DNA of 64,000 nt. Source: Geomonas limicola. Its GTDB lineage: Bacteria > Desulfobacterota > Desulfuromonadia > Geobacterales > Geobacteraceae. Position 1 is the first letter of the stretch. Every line of letters begins with the position of its first letter. Below the pieces are notes generated by a model that had not been told where the DNA came from, ran no database searches, and saw only the letters and a list, made by a program, of their open reading frames with translations. A program made the position numbers and the translations under genes. Where the stretch lies: positions 124,001 to 188,000 of the forward strand of contig NZ_BLXZ01000001.1 of the NCBI RefSeq assembly GCF_014193675.1, given 5' to 3'. Below are positions 8,174 to 17,512 of this stretch, in pieces.

Positions 8174-9240
8174 AGCTGGTGATCTTCGGGCTGACCATAA
8201 CCTCCTCGTGGGGCAACGGCCACGCCACCACCTACCGTGGCCTGGTGCGCGAACTGGAGCGGCGCGGCCACCAGGTAACCTTCTTCGAGCGCGAGGCCCC
8301 CTGGTACTCAGCGAACCGCGACCTCCCCGAGCCACCCTACTGCCGGACCATCCTCTACAACTCCATCGACGACTGCTTCGCCACCTTCGCCTACGAGATC
8401 GCCGGTGCCGACTGGGTGATCATCGGCTCCTATGTCCCGGACGGGATCGAGGCGGCCGAACGGGTCACCGACCTGAAGGATGTGCCGGTCGCCTTCTACG
8501 ACATCGACACCCCGGTGACCCTCGCCAACCTGGCCTCCGGCACCTGCCAGTACCTCCGCCCGGAATTGATCCCCCGGTTCCAGCTCTACCTCTCCTTTAC
8601 CGGCGGCCCCACGCTGCGCGAGATCGAGGACCGCTACGGTGCGCTTGCGGCGCGTCCGCTGTATTGCAGCGTCGACCCTGAACTGCACTACCCGGAGCCG
8701 AAGATCGCGCAGCGCTGGGACCTGGGCTACTTGGGGACCTACAGTCCGGACCGCCAGCCCCCGCTGGAGCGGCTGTTCTGCGCCCCAGCCCGGGACTGGC
8801 CTAAGGGGCGCTTCGTGGTTGCGGGCCCCCAGTACCCGGCGGGGATCGACTGGCCCCTTAACACCCAGCGCATCGAACACTTGGCGCCCCAGGAGCATCG
8901 TGGCTTCTACTGCGCGCAGCGCTTCACGCTGAACGTCACCCGCGCCGACATGGTCCGCGCCGGATATTCCCCGAGCGTGCGGCTTTTCGAGGCGGCAGCC
9001 TGTGCCGTCCCGGTGATCAGCGACCGCTGGGAAGGGCTGGAAAGTTTTTTCGCTCCCGGTAGCGAAATCCTCGTGGCCGACGGCCCGGCCGACGTCATGC
9101 GCTACCTGCGCGAGGTTCCGGAACCCAGGCGCCGCGAACTGGGCGCGAAGGCTCGTGCCCGGGTGCTTACCTCTCATACCGCGGCACACCGTGCGGCCGA
9201 ACTGGAGGAATACCTGGTGCGGGCCGCCTTCAGCTACTGA
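8170..9240 (+). CDS. CgeB-like glycosyltransferase, third copy
   Basis: This 356-residue protein starts at the ATG at 8170, which overlaps the previous stop. A longer in-frame extension back to 7933 is a shadow of the previous gene and is rejected. It shows the same plan as its neighbour: SSWGNGHATTYRGLVREL at the N-terminus, LGYLGTYSPDRQP at the domain boundary, RLFEAAACAVPVISDRW and FFAPGSEILVADGP near the end. It is followed 12 bases later by a methyltransferase with AGGAAGCCCT before its ATG. The three copies are clearly paralogous and probably act in one pathway on related acceptors. Confidence 0.85.
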   Translation: MKLVIFGLTITSSWGNGHATTYRGLVRELERRGHQVTFFEREAPWYSANRDLPEPPYCRTILYNSIDDCFATFAYEIAGADWVIIGSYVPDGIEAAERVTDLKDVPVAFYDIDTPVTLANLASGTCQYLRPELIPRFQLYLSFTGGPTLREIEDRYGALAARPLYCSVDPELHYPEPKIAQRWDLGYLGTYSPDRQPPLERLFCAPARDWPKGRFVVAGPQYPAGIDWPLNTQRIEHLAPQEHRGFYCAQRFTLNVTRADMVRAGYSPSVRLFEAAACAVPVISDRWEGLESFFAPGSEILVADGPADVMRYLREVPEPRRRELGAKARARVLTSHTAAHRAAELEEYLVRAAFSY

Positions 9241-9252
9241 TCAGGAAGCCCT

Positions 9253-10032
9253 ATGACCGACTACCTCGACCCGACCATTGCCGCGCTCGGCCCCTGGTTC
9301 CACAACCTGCACCTTCCTGACGGCCGCCAGACCGCACCCGACCACTACCTGGGGGACTTCCCCAACTTCAAGTGGCAGGAGATAGCCGGGCATATCCCCG
9401 CGGATCTCTCCGGGTGGCGCGCCCTGGACGTCGGCTGCAATGCCGGGTTTTACAGCTTTGAACTCGCCAAACGGGGCGCCCGGGTGCTCGGCATCGACCT
9501 GGACCCGCGCTACTTAGACCAGGCACGCTGGGCAGCCGGGGAGTTCGGTTTAAGCTCCCGGGTCGAGTTCCGCTGCCAGCAGGTCTACGACCTCGTCCGG
9601 GAAGAGGAGGAGTTCGACCTGGTCCTTTTCATGGGGGTGCTCTACCACCTGCGCTATCCCCTTTTGGGGCTGGACATCGTCACCCAAAGGGTACAAAGGC
9701 TCCTGGTGTTCCAAACCCTCACCCTGCCCGGGCGCGAGGTAGCGGACCAGCCGGACCACTGGATCAACGAGCGCGACGCGCTGCTGCAGACGGGGTGGCC
9801 CAAGGCGGCCTTCATCGAGCACCGCTTCGCAGGCGACCCCACCAACTGGTGGATCCTGAACCACGCCTGCGTGGAGGCGCTCTTGCGCTCCTGCGGGATG
9901 AAGATCACTGCGTACCCGGGACACGAGGTCTACCTGTGCGAGCCTGATCCCGGACGCCCGAGCTGCATGACCACCTGGAACCGGGGCGAGTTCCTCTCGG
10001 CCACCGGCCAGCCCTGGCAGCAAACGACCTAG
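9253..10032 (+). CDS. SAM-dependent methyltransferase (TIGR04290-like)
   Basis: The 259-residue class I methyltransferase has motif I LDVGCNAGFYS at 58-68, an acidic D after LGID, and GVLYHLRYPLLGLD, a segment shared with CmoB-type enzymes. The overall sequence matches my memory of the TIGR04290 (Rta_06860) methyltransferases, which are found beside glycosyltransferases in several proteobacteria. It probably methylates, or otherwise alkylates, a sugar or glycan product of the adjacent glycosyltransferases. CmoB itself (tRNA wobble carboxymethylation) is less likely because the expected CmoA partner is absent. Confidence 0.8.
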   Translation: MTDYLDPTIAALGPWFHNLHLPDGRQTAPDHYLGDFPNFKWQEIAGHIPADLSGWRALDVGCNAGFYSFELAKRGARVLGIDLDPRYLDQARWAAGEFGLSSRVEFRCQQVYDLVREEEEFDLVLFMGVLYHLRYPLLGLDIVTQRVQRLLVFQTLTLPGREVADQPDHWINERDALLQTGWPKAAFIEHRFAGDPTNWWILNHACVEALLRSCGMKITAYPGHEVYLCEPDPGRPSCMTTWNRGEFLSATGQPWQQTT

Positions 10033-10086
10033 CCACAGAAACGACGGCAGCTCTCAAAGCCGGGCTGCCCGACAAGGGGGTACCAC

Positions 10087-10548
10087 ATGCAAGATCAACA
10101 GGAGATGCGGCTGACCAGCCCGGCGTTCCAGGAAGGGCAAGCGATCCCGGAGAAGTACACCTGCGACGGTGAGAACGTGAACCCGCCCCTCACCATCGCC
10201 TACGTGCCGCCCGGCACCAAGTCTCTCGCCCTGGTCATCGACGACCCCGATGCACCGCACGGAACCTTCACCCACTGGATGGTTTGGAACCTAAGCCCGC
10301 GCCAGGAGAGGATCGAGGAGAACGCTGAGCTGCGGGAAACCGTCTGCGGCAAGAACAGCTGGGGACACAACAGCTACGGAGGGCCCTGCCCCCCTTCCGG
10401 GACGCACCACTATCACTTCATGCTCTACGCGCTGGATTCCACCCTGGACATCTCCGGGAATTCGAACCGCGAGATGCTGGCAAATGCCATGGAGGACCAC
10501 ATTATCGCGGTGACACAACTGGTGGGGCTCTACTCGAAGAAGGGGTAG
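10087..10548 (+). CDS. YbhB/YbcL-type PEBP (Raf kinase inhibitor-like) protein
   Basis: The 153-residue cytoplasmic protein carries the PEBP signature DDPDAPHGTFTHW followed by NLSP, and GGPCPPSGTHHYHF, which forms the anion-binding pocket in the family (PF01161). Bacterial members bind small anionic ligands; their cellular role is unresolved. The length is normal for YbhB. It lies 54 bases after the methyltransferase with a GGGGGT before the ATG and ends just ahead of a bidirectional terminator, so it is probably the last gene of the unit starting at DUF2231. Confidence 0.9.
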   Translation: MQDQQEMRLTSPAFQEGQAIPEKYTCDGENVNPPLTIAYVPPGTKSLALVIDDPDAPHGTFTHWMVWNLSPRQERIEENAELRETVCGKNSWGHNSYGGPCPPSGTHHYHFMLYALDSTLDISGNSNREMLANAMEDHIIAVTQLVGLYSKKG

Positions 10549-10573
10549 CAACCATTTATGAATCGGGCACGAG

Positions 10574-10603
10574 AAAAGGGGCCAGCGTACGCTGACCCCT
10601 TTT
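10574..10603. terminator. Bidirectional terminator between convergent genes
   Basis: A near-perfect 30-base palindrome (AAAAGGGG...CCCCTTTT, one C-A mismatch) lies between the plus-strand PEBP gene and the minus-strand DUF4142 gene. The T-run on one strand and the A-run on the other let it stop transcription from both sides. Confidence 0.85.
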
Positions 10604-10627
10604 GTGTTTCACCGCCGGAAAAAGGCG

Positions 10628-11161
10628 TTACTTGCCGCTTTTGGTGCCGAGGTTCTTGGAGACTTCCTTGGCCTGTTGCAGGTGCTGCTCGAGAACCGGC
10701 AGGGTCTTGGCGGCAAAGGCGTTCAGATCCGGGTCCTTCACCTTCTTGGTGGCCTTGCGGAACTCGGCCACGTCCTTTTCATGATCCTTCACCATCATCT
10801 TCATGTAGTGGCGATCGAAGTCGGCGCCGGACATCTTGCCGAGTTTGTCAGCCTCGGACTTCTGCTTGTGCTTCATCTCGGTGGGAAGCGTGATCCCCTT
10901 TTGCTGCACCAGCGACTTCAGTTCGTCGTTGGCCTTGGTGTGGTCGGTGACCATACGCTGCCCGAAGTTCTTCACGTCCTGGGATTGGGCATTTTGCTGG
11001 GCCAATTGACCCAGCTGGACTTCCATCATGCCCCCTTCGGCTGCGTCCATGACGAACTTCTGATCGGCCTTGGCCAGGGATCCCTGGGCGGCGTAGGCGG
11101 TGAGGGCCGACGCCACCAGGGCGACAGCCAGCATGAGGGTGAACCAGAGTTGTTTTTTCAT
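10628..11161 (-). CDS. Secreted DUF4142 protein
   Basis: The 177-residue protein has a clear Sec signal peptide (MKKQLWFT, hydrophobic core, cleavage after AYA at about 24). The mature part is a helical bundle typical of DUF4142 (PF13628), with ADQKFVMDAAEGGMMEV, FGQRMVTDHTKANDEL and HEKDVAEFRKA. The domain resembles the ferritin-like/DUF305 bundles, and members occur in periplasmic stress clusters with no defined activity. His and Asp residues in VTDHTKAND and VKDHEKD could be metal ligands, but this is untested. GGAGAAAACG precedes the ATG. The gene ends at the shared bidirectional terminator. Confidence 0.88.
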   Translation of the reverse strand: MKKQLWFTLMLAVALVASALTAYAAQGSLAKADQKFVMDAAEGGMMEVQLGQLAQQNAQSQDVKNFGQRMVTDHTKANDELKSLVQQKGITLPTEMKHKQKSEADKLGKMSGADFDRHYMKMMVKDHEKDVAEFRKATKKVKDPDLNAFAAKTLPVLEQHLQQAKEVSKNLGTKSGK

Positions 11162-11225
11162 CGTTTTCTCCTTTTGTCAGTGACTGACGTTTAGTCTGCA
11201 GCCCCTTGCGGCTGCATGCGGAATG

Positions 11226-12257
11226 CTAGATCTCGTTGTTGCGTCGGGCGGCGCGGTCAGCGAGACGGGTGAGTACCGAGGGGGCCAGGAGCGAACCGCT
11301 CTGCTTCCCGGTCCTCAGCCGGTTCTCCCGCGCAGCCACCGGTGCTGGCAAGAGCCGTCCGGCGAGTTTGCTCCCCCAACTGAAAAAACCGGGCAACAGC
11401 ACGCTGGTGAAATAGAGGAGCTGCGCCGGCAGGGTGATGATGAGCCGCGCTTCGCCGTACCGGCAGGCCTCGACCACCCGGCGGGCCGCGTTCGAACTGT
11501 TCACGGAGAGAAGCGGAAAACCGTCCGAGATGGAAAACCAGGCGAATTCGCGCCGGTTGTTCCCCTTGAAGTAGGCGTTCAGGTGGCTGCCGGTGCGCAT
11601 CAGTCCCGGAGCCACCGTGGTGACCCGGATGCGGTCTTTGGCGAGCTCGGCCCGTAACCCGTCGGAAAGCCCGGTGAGGGCGAACTTGCCGACGCAGTAC
11701 GGGAGCAGGTGCGGCACCGAGACCAGTCCCCCTATCGAGGAGATGTTCACGATGCGGCCGCCCCCTTGGCGCTTCATCTGCGGCACCACTTCCCGAACCA
11801 GGTGCAGCGGCCCCCAGACGTGGATGTCGAGGGAATCCTCGAAGTCCTCCGGATCCTGGTTTTCAAACGGTGCGACCTGCACGATGCCTGCGTTGTTGAT
11901 CAGGACGTCGACACCGGCCCGGTCCGCCAGAACTTGGCGCACCATCTCCTTCACCTGGCTCGGCTTGGTGAGATCGCAGGGGTAGCTGCGGGCATCGATT
12001 CCCTGCGCCTTGAGCTCCGCAAGCGCCCGTTGCAGCGCCTCGGCATCGCGGGCCACCAGTGACAGCCGCGCTCCTTCGGCACCCAGCCGGCGAGCCAGTT
12101 CGAGCCCCAGCCCTCGCGAAGCGCCGGTGATCAGCACCGAGAGACCGGCGAAGTCCTCCCGTCGCCGTTGACGCAGCAGTCGGGCGCCCCCCAGTGCCAA
12201 AAGCACGCCCCCTGCGCCTGCGAGAACCAGGCTGAGTTTGCGGCCCGTTGGTTTCAT
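11226..12257 (-). CDS. Membrane-anchored short-chain dehydrogenase/reductase
   Basis: The 343-residue SDR starts at the ATG at 12257 with GAAGGAGAGGC upstream. A longer frame reaching 12785 is a shadow of the hemerythrin gene. A hydrophobic anchor lies at about 8-27 (LSLVLAGAGGVLLALGG), then TGASRGLG at 44-51, NNAG at 121-124, Ser173-174, Tyr187 and Lys191 (YCVGK). A C-terminal extension of about 80 residues past the core contains another hydrophobic segment (LPAQLLYFTSVLLPGFF). The arrangement suggests a membrane-associated lipid or ketone reductase, but the substrate cannot be read. A small hairpin (11197-11216) without a T-run follows the stop. Confidence 0.88.
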   Translation of the reverse strand: MKPTGRKLSLVLAGAGGVLLALGGARLLRQRRREDFAGLSVLITGASRGLGLELARRLGAEGARLSLVARDAEALQRALAELKAQGIDARSYPCDLTKPSQVKEMVRQVLADRAGVDVLINNAGIVQVAPFENQDPEDFEDSLDIHVWGPLHLVREVVPQMKRQGGGRIVNISSIGGLVSVPHLLPYCVGKFALTGLSDGLRAELAKDRIRVTTVAPGLMRTGSHLNAYFKGNNRREFAWFSISDGFPLLSVNSSNAARRVVEACRYGEARLIITLPAQLLYFTSVLLPGFFSWGSKLAGRLLPAPVAARENRLRTGKQSGSLLAPSVLTRLADRAARRNNEI

Positions 12258-12318
12258 GTGCCTCTCCTTCTGAGCGGTGCGGCCAGGCGTTTGAACCGCC
12301 GCACCATAGACAAGGAAA

Positions 12319-12350
12319 GGGGCACCGTCCGTGAGTACCGGAGGCGCCCC
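12319..12350 (-). terminator. Probable terminator after the hemerythrin gene
   Basis: A GC-rich imperfect hairpin (arms GGGGC.CC and GG.GCCCC on the minus strand) followed by TTTCC lies about 20 bases after the hemerythrin stop. The T-run is short, so efficiency is uncertain. Confidence 0.45.
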
Positions 12351-12370
12351 CTGCCCGGGCCGTTGCGCCG

Positions 12371-12838
12371 TTACTTTTTCCCCTTGCTGCCGGAACTGCG
12401 CGAGGTCGTGGTCTGTTCCTTCTCCTGAATGCACTTCTCGCCGATTTCCTGCAGCAGTTTGGCGTCCATGTGCTGGGTGCACCCCGGGAAGACCTTCTTC
12501 TCCTCGTCCTGGACGTGATGCAGGATACCCTGGCGCATCTCCGCGAAGCTGGTGAGCCACTCCTCGTCGTCCAGGTCCATGTCCTCGAGCTGGGACAGGA
12601 AGTTCTTGGTCTGTTCGTGCTCCTCGATGGCGTCGGTTGCCAGGTCCTTCAACTCCTTGATTTTCTTGACCTGCGGATAGAAGTGCTTCTCCTCGAGCTG
12701 CATGTGTTTCTCGAGGGCGTCCTGCAGCGTGGTAAAGAGCTCTTCGCGCTGGTTCACCGGGCCGTCCTCTATCTGCGTCATCCACTTTTCAACCTGCCGG
12801 TGATCCCGCTTCAGTAAGTCAAACAGTTGCTGTGCCAT
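12371..12838 (-). CDS. Hemerythrin-like HHE domain protein
   Basis: The 155-residue helical protein has the spaced ligands of an HHE domain (PF01814): DHRQVEKW near the start, HMQLEEKHFYPQ, EEHEQTKNF and HHVQDEEKKVFP. These would bind a di-iron centre that reversibly binds oxygen or nitric oxide, or senses iron or redox state. The C-terminal tail (TTTSRSSGSKGKK) is Ser/Lys-rich and probably disordered. AAGGAGGAAACC gives a strong ribosome site before the ATG at 12838. It sits between a zinc alcohol dehydrogenase and the SDR, all on the same strand, as in known stress-response clusters. Confidence 0.92.
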   Translation of the reverse strand: MAQQLFDLLKRDHRQVEKWMTQIEDGPVNQREELFTTLQDALEKHMQLEEKHFYPQVKKIKELKDLATDAIEEHEQTKNFLSQLEDMDLDDEEWLTSFAEMRQGILHHVQDEEKKVFPGCTQHMDAKLLQEIGEKCIQEKEQTTTSRSSGSKGKK

Positions 12839-12874
12839 GATAGGTTTCCTCCTTGTCGGCGGCCGTTCCCGTGA

Positions 12875-14068
12875 TCAGGCGCTGGCGCCGCTTGCCAGCC
12901 TGGGGTTGAGGACGATCTTGATGCAGCCGTCCTTTTTCTCGTTGAAAAGCCGGTAGCCGGCCGGTGCATCCTCCAGTGCCATCCGGTGCGTGATGATGAA
13001 GGAGGTGTCAATGGCGCCGCTGACGATCAGCTTCATGAGCGGGTCGAGGTAGCGGTGCACATGGGTCTGGCCGGCCCTGAGGGTGAGCCCCTTGGCGAAG
13101 ACGGACCCCATCGGCATCTTGTCCACGAAGCCGCTGTAGACCCCCGGGATGGAAACGGTCCCCCCCTTGCGGCAGGCCCTGATCAGCTGGCGCAGCGCGA
13201 TGGGGCGGTCCGACTCGAGCCTAAGGGTTTGCTTCACCATGTCGTAGGCGGCCTCCATGCCGCTGCCGTGAGCCTCGGTACCCACCGCGTCGATACAGGC
13301 GTCGGGACCGCGACCGCCGGTCATGTGGTGCAACGCTTCGGTCACGTCCTGTTCCTCGTAGTTGATCACCTCGGCGTCGCAGTGCCGCTTCGCCATCTCC
13401 AGGCGCTCGGGGAACCGGTCGATGCCGATCACGTTGGTCGCCCCCAGGTGCTGCGCGCTCTTCATCGCCAAAAGCCCCACCGGCCCGCAGCCCCAGACGG
13501 CTACGGTGTCACCGTCGCGGATCGAGCAGTTCTCGGCAGCCTGGTACCCGGTCGGGAAGATGTCGGTGAGAAAGAGCACCTGCTCGTCGCTCAGCTCCTC
13601 GGGGACCTTGTGCATCCCGACGTCGGCGTAGGGGACCCGCACGTACTCGGCCTGCCCTCCCGCATAGCCGCCGTAAAGATGGGAATAGCCGAAGATCCCG
13701 GCGCCGGTATCGCCGTAGAGCTTCTCCAGCAGGAAGGAATTCGGGTTAGAGTTGTCGCACAAGGACCAGAGTCCCTGCTTGCAGTACCAGCAGTCGCCGC
13801 AGGAGATGGGAAAGGGAACCACTACCCGGTCCCCCTTGGAGAGGTTGGTGACTCCCGAGCCCAACTCGACCACCACCCCCATGAATTCGTGCCCCAGGAT
13901 GTCCCCCTCCTTCATGGTCGGGACGATTCCGTTGTACAGATGCAGGTCCGACCCGCAGATACCGCTCAGGGTGACCCTGATGATGGCGTCGCGCGGGTTG
14001 AGGATCTGGGGATCAGGCACCCGGTCCACCTGCACGTTGTGCTTGCCGTGCCAGACGACAGCTTTCAT
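12875..14068 (-). CDS. Zinc-dependent alcohol dehydrogenase (formaldehyde dehydrogenase-like)
   Basis: The 397-residue MDR-superfamily dehydrogenase has catalytic zinc ligands Cys38 and His60-Glu61 (GHEFMG), structural zinc Cys90, 93, 96 and 104, and an NAD(P)-binding [10 protein letters not shown]. The length and the loop around [12 protein letters not shown] fit the glutathione-independent formaldehyde dehydrogenase/threonine dehydrogenase-like branch, which oxidises aldehydes or secondary alcohols. AAAGGGGGAACT precedes the ATG at 14068. It is followed 36 bases later by the hemerythrin gene and preceded by the SRPBCC gene, forming one minus-strand set. Confidence 0.9.
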   Translation of the reverse strand: MKAVVWHGKHNVQVDRVPDPQILNPRDAIIRVTLSGICGSDLHLYNGIVPTMKEGDILGHEFMGVVVELGSGVTNLSKGDRVVVPFPISCGDCWYCKQGLWSLCDNSNPNSFLLEKLYGDTGAGIFGYSHLYGGYAGGQAEYVRVPYADVGMHKVPEELSDEQVLFLTDIFPTGYQAAENCSIRDGDTVAVWGCGPVGLLAMKSAQHLGATNVIGIDRFPERLEMAKRHCDAEVINYEEQDVTEALHHMTGGRGPDACIDAVGTEAHGSGMEAAYDMVKQTLRLESDRPIALRQLIRACRKGGTVSIPGVYSGFVDKMPMGSVFAKGLTLRAGQTHVHRYLDPLMKLIVSGAIDTSFIITHRMALEDAPAGYRLFNEKKDGCIKIVLNPRLASGASA

Positions 14069-14115
14069 AGTTCCCCCTTTAACTCGCCCGCCGGCGAAGA
14101 TGGCCGGCGGAGCCG

Positions 14116-14844
14116 CTAGTGGTTGTTGGTGCGCTCGGCGGTTGCCGTCTCGCCGGTCTCCAGGATCTGTTTGAGCCGTTTGAGATCCTCCTCGATCTGC
14201 GCCCCGGTAATGGCATTGGCCATCTTGGCTGCCGCCTTGCCCGGGCCGTCGCCCGGCGGATAGTAGCGGATGCTGACCTTAAGTTCGGTGCCGCGGTCGC
14301 CTGGGGCTTCGCGGAATTCCACGGTCCCCTCGTTAGGAAGCGCAGCCTCGCCGGTGGAGCGCCACAGGATGAGCTGCCCCGGGTAATCCGCCACCATTTC
14401 GGCGTCCCACTCGACCGTCACGCCGGCAGGTCCCCGCGCCTTCCAGTGCGAGGTGTTCTCGCCGGTCACCTCGACCGACTCCAGGTGACGCATGAAACTG
14501 GGAAGGTTCTCAAGGTTGCGCCAGAACTCGTAGACCTGCTGGGGAGTCCGGTTGATGGTGACGAACGTCTCGATGAGCACGCCCCCTGCAGCATTCTCGC
14601 TGGTGTCGACCCCCAGCGCCTGATAAAGGCCGCAGAACCCGGTCTTGCCGCGATACAGGAACATCCCTCCCGCAACCATCATGGCGAGCCCCGGCAGGTA
14701 GCGCCGGCCGGTTAACGCCTTGATGCCCGTGACCGCCAGCGCGGCCCCCCCCACCAGTGACGCGTTTCTTTCGGTGTGACCAACGTTCACCTTCCGGCTT
14801 TTCATGCGTGCCCCGATCCGGGACACGGCCTCGGTCAGTTCCAT
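14116..14844 (-). CDS. SRPBCC-family protein with N-terminal DUF2892 membrane segment
   Basis: The 242-residue fusion starts at the ATG at 14844, preceded by a perfect AAGGAGG. An in-frame extension to 14916 lacks a site. Residues 1-85 contain two short hydrophobic stretches and resemble the DUF2892 (YgaP transmembrane) domain. About residues 95-225 form a START-like SRPBCC domain (polyketide cyclase/dehydrase family 2), with [19 protein letters not shown] and [17 protein letters not shown]. The combination is common in bacterial stress clusters, is probably membrane tethered and lipid binding, and has no assigned substrate. Confidence 0.85.
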   Translation of the reverse strand: MELTEAVSRIGARMKSRKVNVGHTERNASLVGGAALAVTGIKALTGRRYLPGLAMMVAGGMFLYRGKTGFCGLYQALGVDTSENAAGGVLIETFVTINRTPQQVYEFWRNLENLPSFMRHLESVEVTGENTSHWKARGPAGVTVEWDAEMVADYPGQLILWRSTGEAALPNEGTVEFREAPGDRGTELKVSIRYYPPGDGPGKAAAKMANAITGAQIEEDLKRLKQILETGETATAERTNNH

Positions 14845-15223
14845 ATCGATCCTCCTTGTAGGTATGTGGGTAGTAACGTCAACTGCCGGGACACGACAAT
14901 TAGAGATATTTAACATGTTTCATTTCGTTTGCAACCAGGTCGGCAGATTGCCGCGCCCCGGAACCTCCGCGCTGGTGGGACCATCCGGTACCGACCGGAA
15001 AGATGGCGCAGAGTATTCCCACGCCGACGGTCCATCCCCTGGAGCTCTTCATAGAAAAGACCAGGTGGTAACAGACACGGAAGCCTCGGCTCTGAAAAAT
15101 GATAAAAACTGGAGTTTGTGACTTGGAACACTTACCGGATGGCGAAATTACCCTATGCTCGGGCAGTCTCAGATTCCCGCCACGGAGGTGTACGGCGGGA
15201 GCTCAACAACGGGAGGGCGCTGC
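14845..15223. other. Intergenic region between divergent genes
   Basis: About 380 bases separate the minus-strand SRPBCC gene from the plus-strand DUF922 gene, so promoters in both directions must lie here. The part near 14880-14930 is AT-rich. I could not assign a convincing -35/-10 pair or an operator, and I see no RNA gene. Confidence 0.4.
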
Positions 15224-15919
15224 ATGGTGGCACGGTGGGTGGTTGGAGTATGTCTGGCAGTAAGTTGTGCAGTGCCCGCCTGGGGCGCAGCGGAACCGGT
15301 CCCTGCCGAGGTGCAGGTGGCTAAATTCGTGGAACCTGGGCTGCCGGGGAGCGAGCGGAAGCTTACGGTGCACCCGGAACAGGTCAAGGTGCAGGAACGC
15401 TACCAGTACTACGATATTGACGGGGTCAGTGCGGATGACCTGCGAGCCCAGATGAAACGTAACGGCACGACCTGGAACGACGGCAACGTCTACGCGGCGC
15501 TGACCACCTGGGACATCCGCTATCACTACGACATCACGAGCAAAGACGGGCGCTACGAGCTCTGCGACATCAGCACCGACGTGGACATCGTGTTCCACAT
15601 GCCCCGGCTGAGCCCGGGCGCCAAGGCTCCCCTGCCGTTGAAGACAACCTGGGAGGGCTACTACCAGCACCTGCAGACCCATGAATCCGGCCACCGGGAC
15701 ATCGCAGTGCGCATCGGAGAAGACCTTTATCGGGAACTCGCGGCACTGGGAAGTTCCGCCAGCCGTAAGGACCTCGACCGCGAGGCGCAGACGCTCATCA
15801 AGACCGAGTTTCGCAAGCTGAAAGCGGAACAGATCGAGTATGACGCCGAAACGCATCACGGCATCAAGCAAGGTGCGGTACTGAGCGAACCGACGTTGGC
15901 AAGCAGCGCGGAGCAGTAA
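15224..15919 (+). CDS. Secreted DUF922-type putative zinc protease
   Basis: The 231-residue protein starts at the ATG at 15224 with GGGAGGG upstream. A longer frame from 15155 has no site. A signal peptide ends at about residue 21 (VPAWG). The mature region holds HESGH at 153-157, a HExxH-type zinc site, within the pattern of DUF922 (PF06037), annotated as secreted Zn-dependent proteases. The N-terminal half (YQYYDIDGVSADDLRAQM, WDIRYHYDI) also fits that family. The activity is family inference only. It converges on prsR across a shared terminator. Confidence 0.82.
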   Translation: MVARWVVGVCLAVSCAVPAWGAAEPVPAEVQVAKFVEPGLPGSERKLTVHPEQVKVQERYQYYDIDGVSADDLRAQMKRNGTTWNDGNVYAALTTWDIRYHYDITSKDGRYELCDISTDVDIVFHMPRLSPGAKAPLPLKTTWEGYYQHLQTHESGHRDIAVRIGEDLYRELAALGSSASRKDLDREAQTLIKTEFRKLKAEQIEYDAETHHGIKQGAVLSEPTLASSAEQ

Positions 15920-16069
15920 GGGAGAAATGAAAACGCGGGAATGGCGAGGCGACCCGAAGCCGGGGCAAGTTCCGATGACCGGAAAAGCCAGCGGGTCCCG
16001 CCGGAGCATGGTGCGCGTCTGGCGAATGACGACGTGCCCCTGCAGGTAGCATCGGCAGCACTGCACACG

Positions 16070-16104
16070 AAAAAGCCCCATCCATTACGGACGGGGCTTT
16101 TTTT
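16070..16104. terminator. Bidirectional terminator between DUF922 and prsR
   Basis: A stem AAAAAGCCCC(A)TCC / GGA(C)GGGGCTTTTT with a five-base loop is followed by a T-run on the plus strand and by an A-run reading as T on the minus strand. It sits between convergent genes and can end both transcripts. Confidence 0.85.
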
Positions 16105-16131
16105 ATTGCGGCACCGGGGAAGCGGCTCTGG

Positions 16132-17502
<1,371 letters not shown>

Positions 17503-17512
17503 GGTTCCTCCT

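Noticed and set aside
11226-12785. 519-residue version of the membrane-anchored SDR
   Set aside because: The first 176 residues are a shadow of the hemerythrin gene; the ATG at 12257 has a proper ribosome site.
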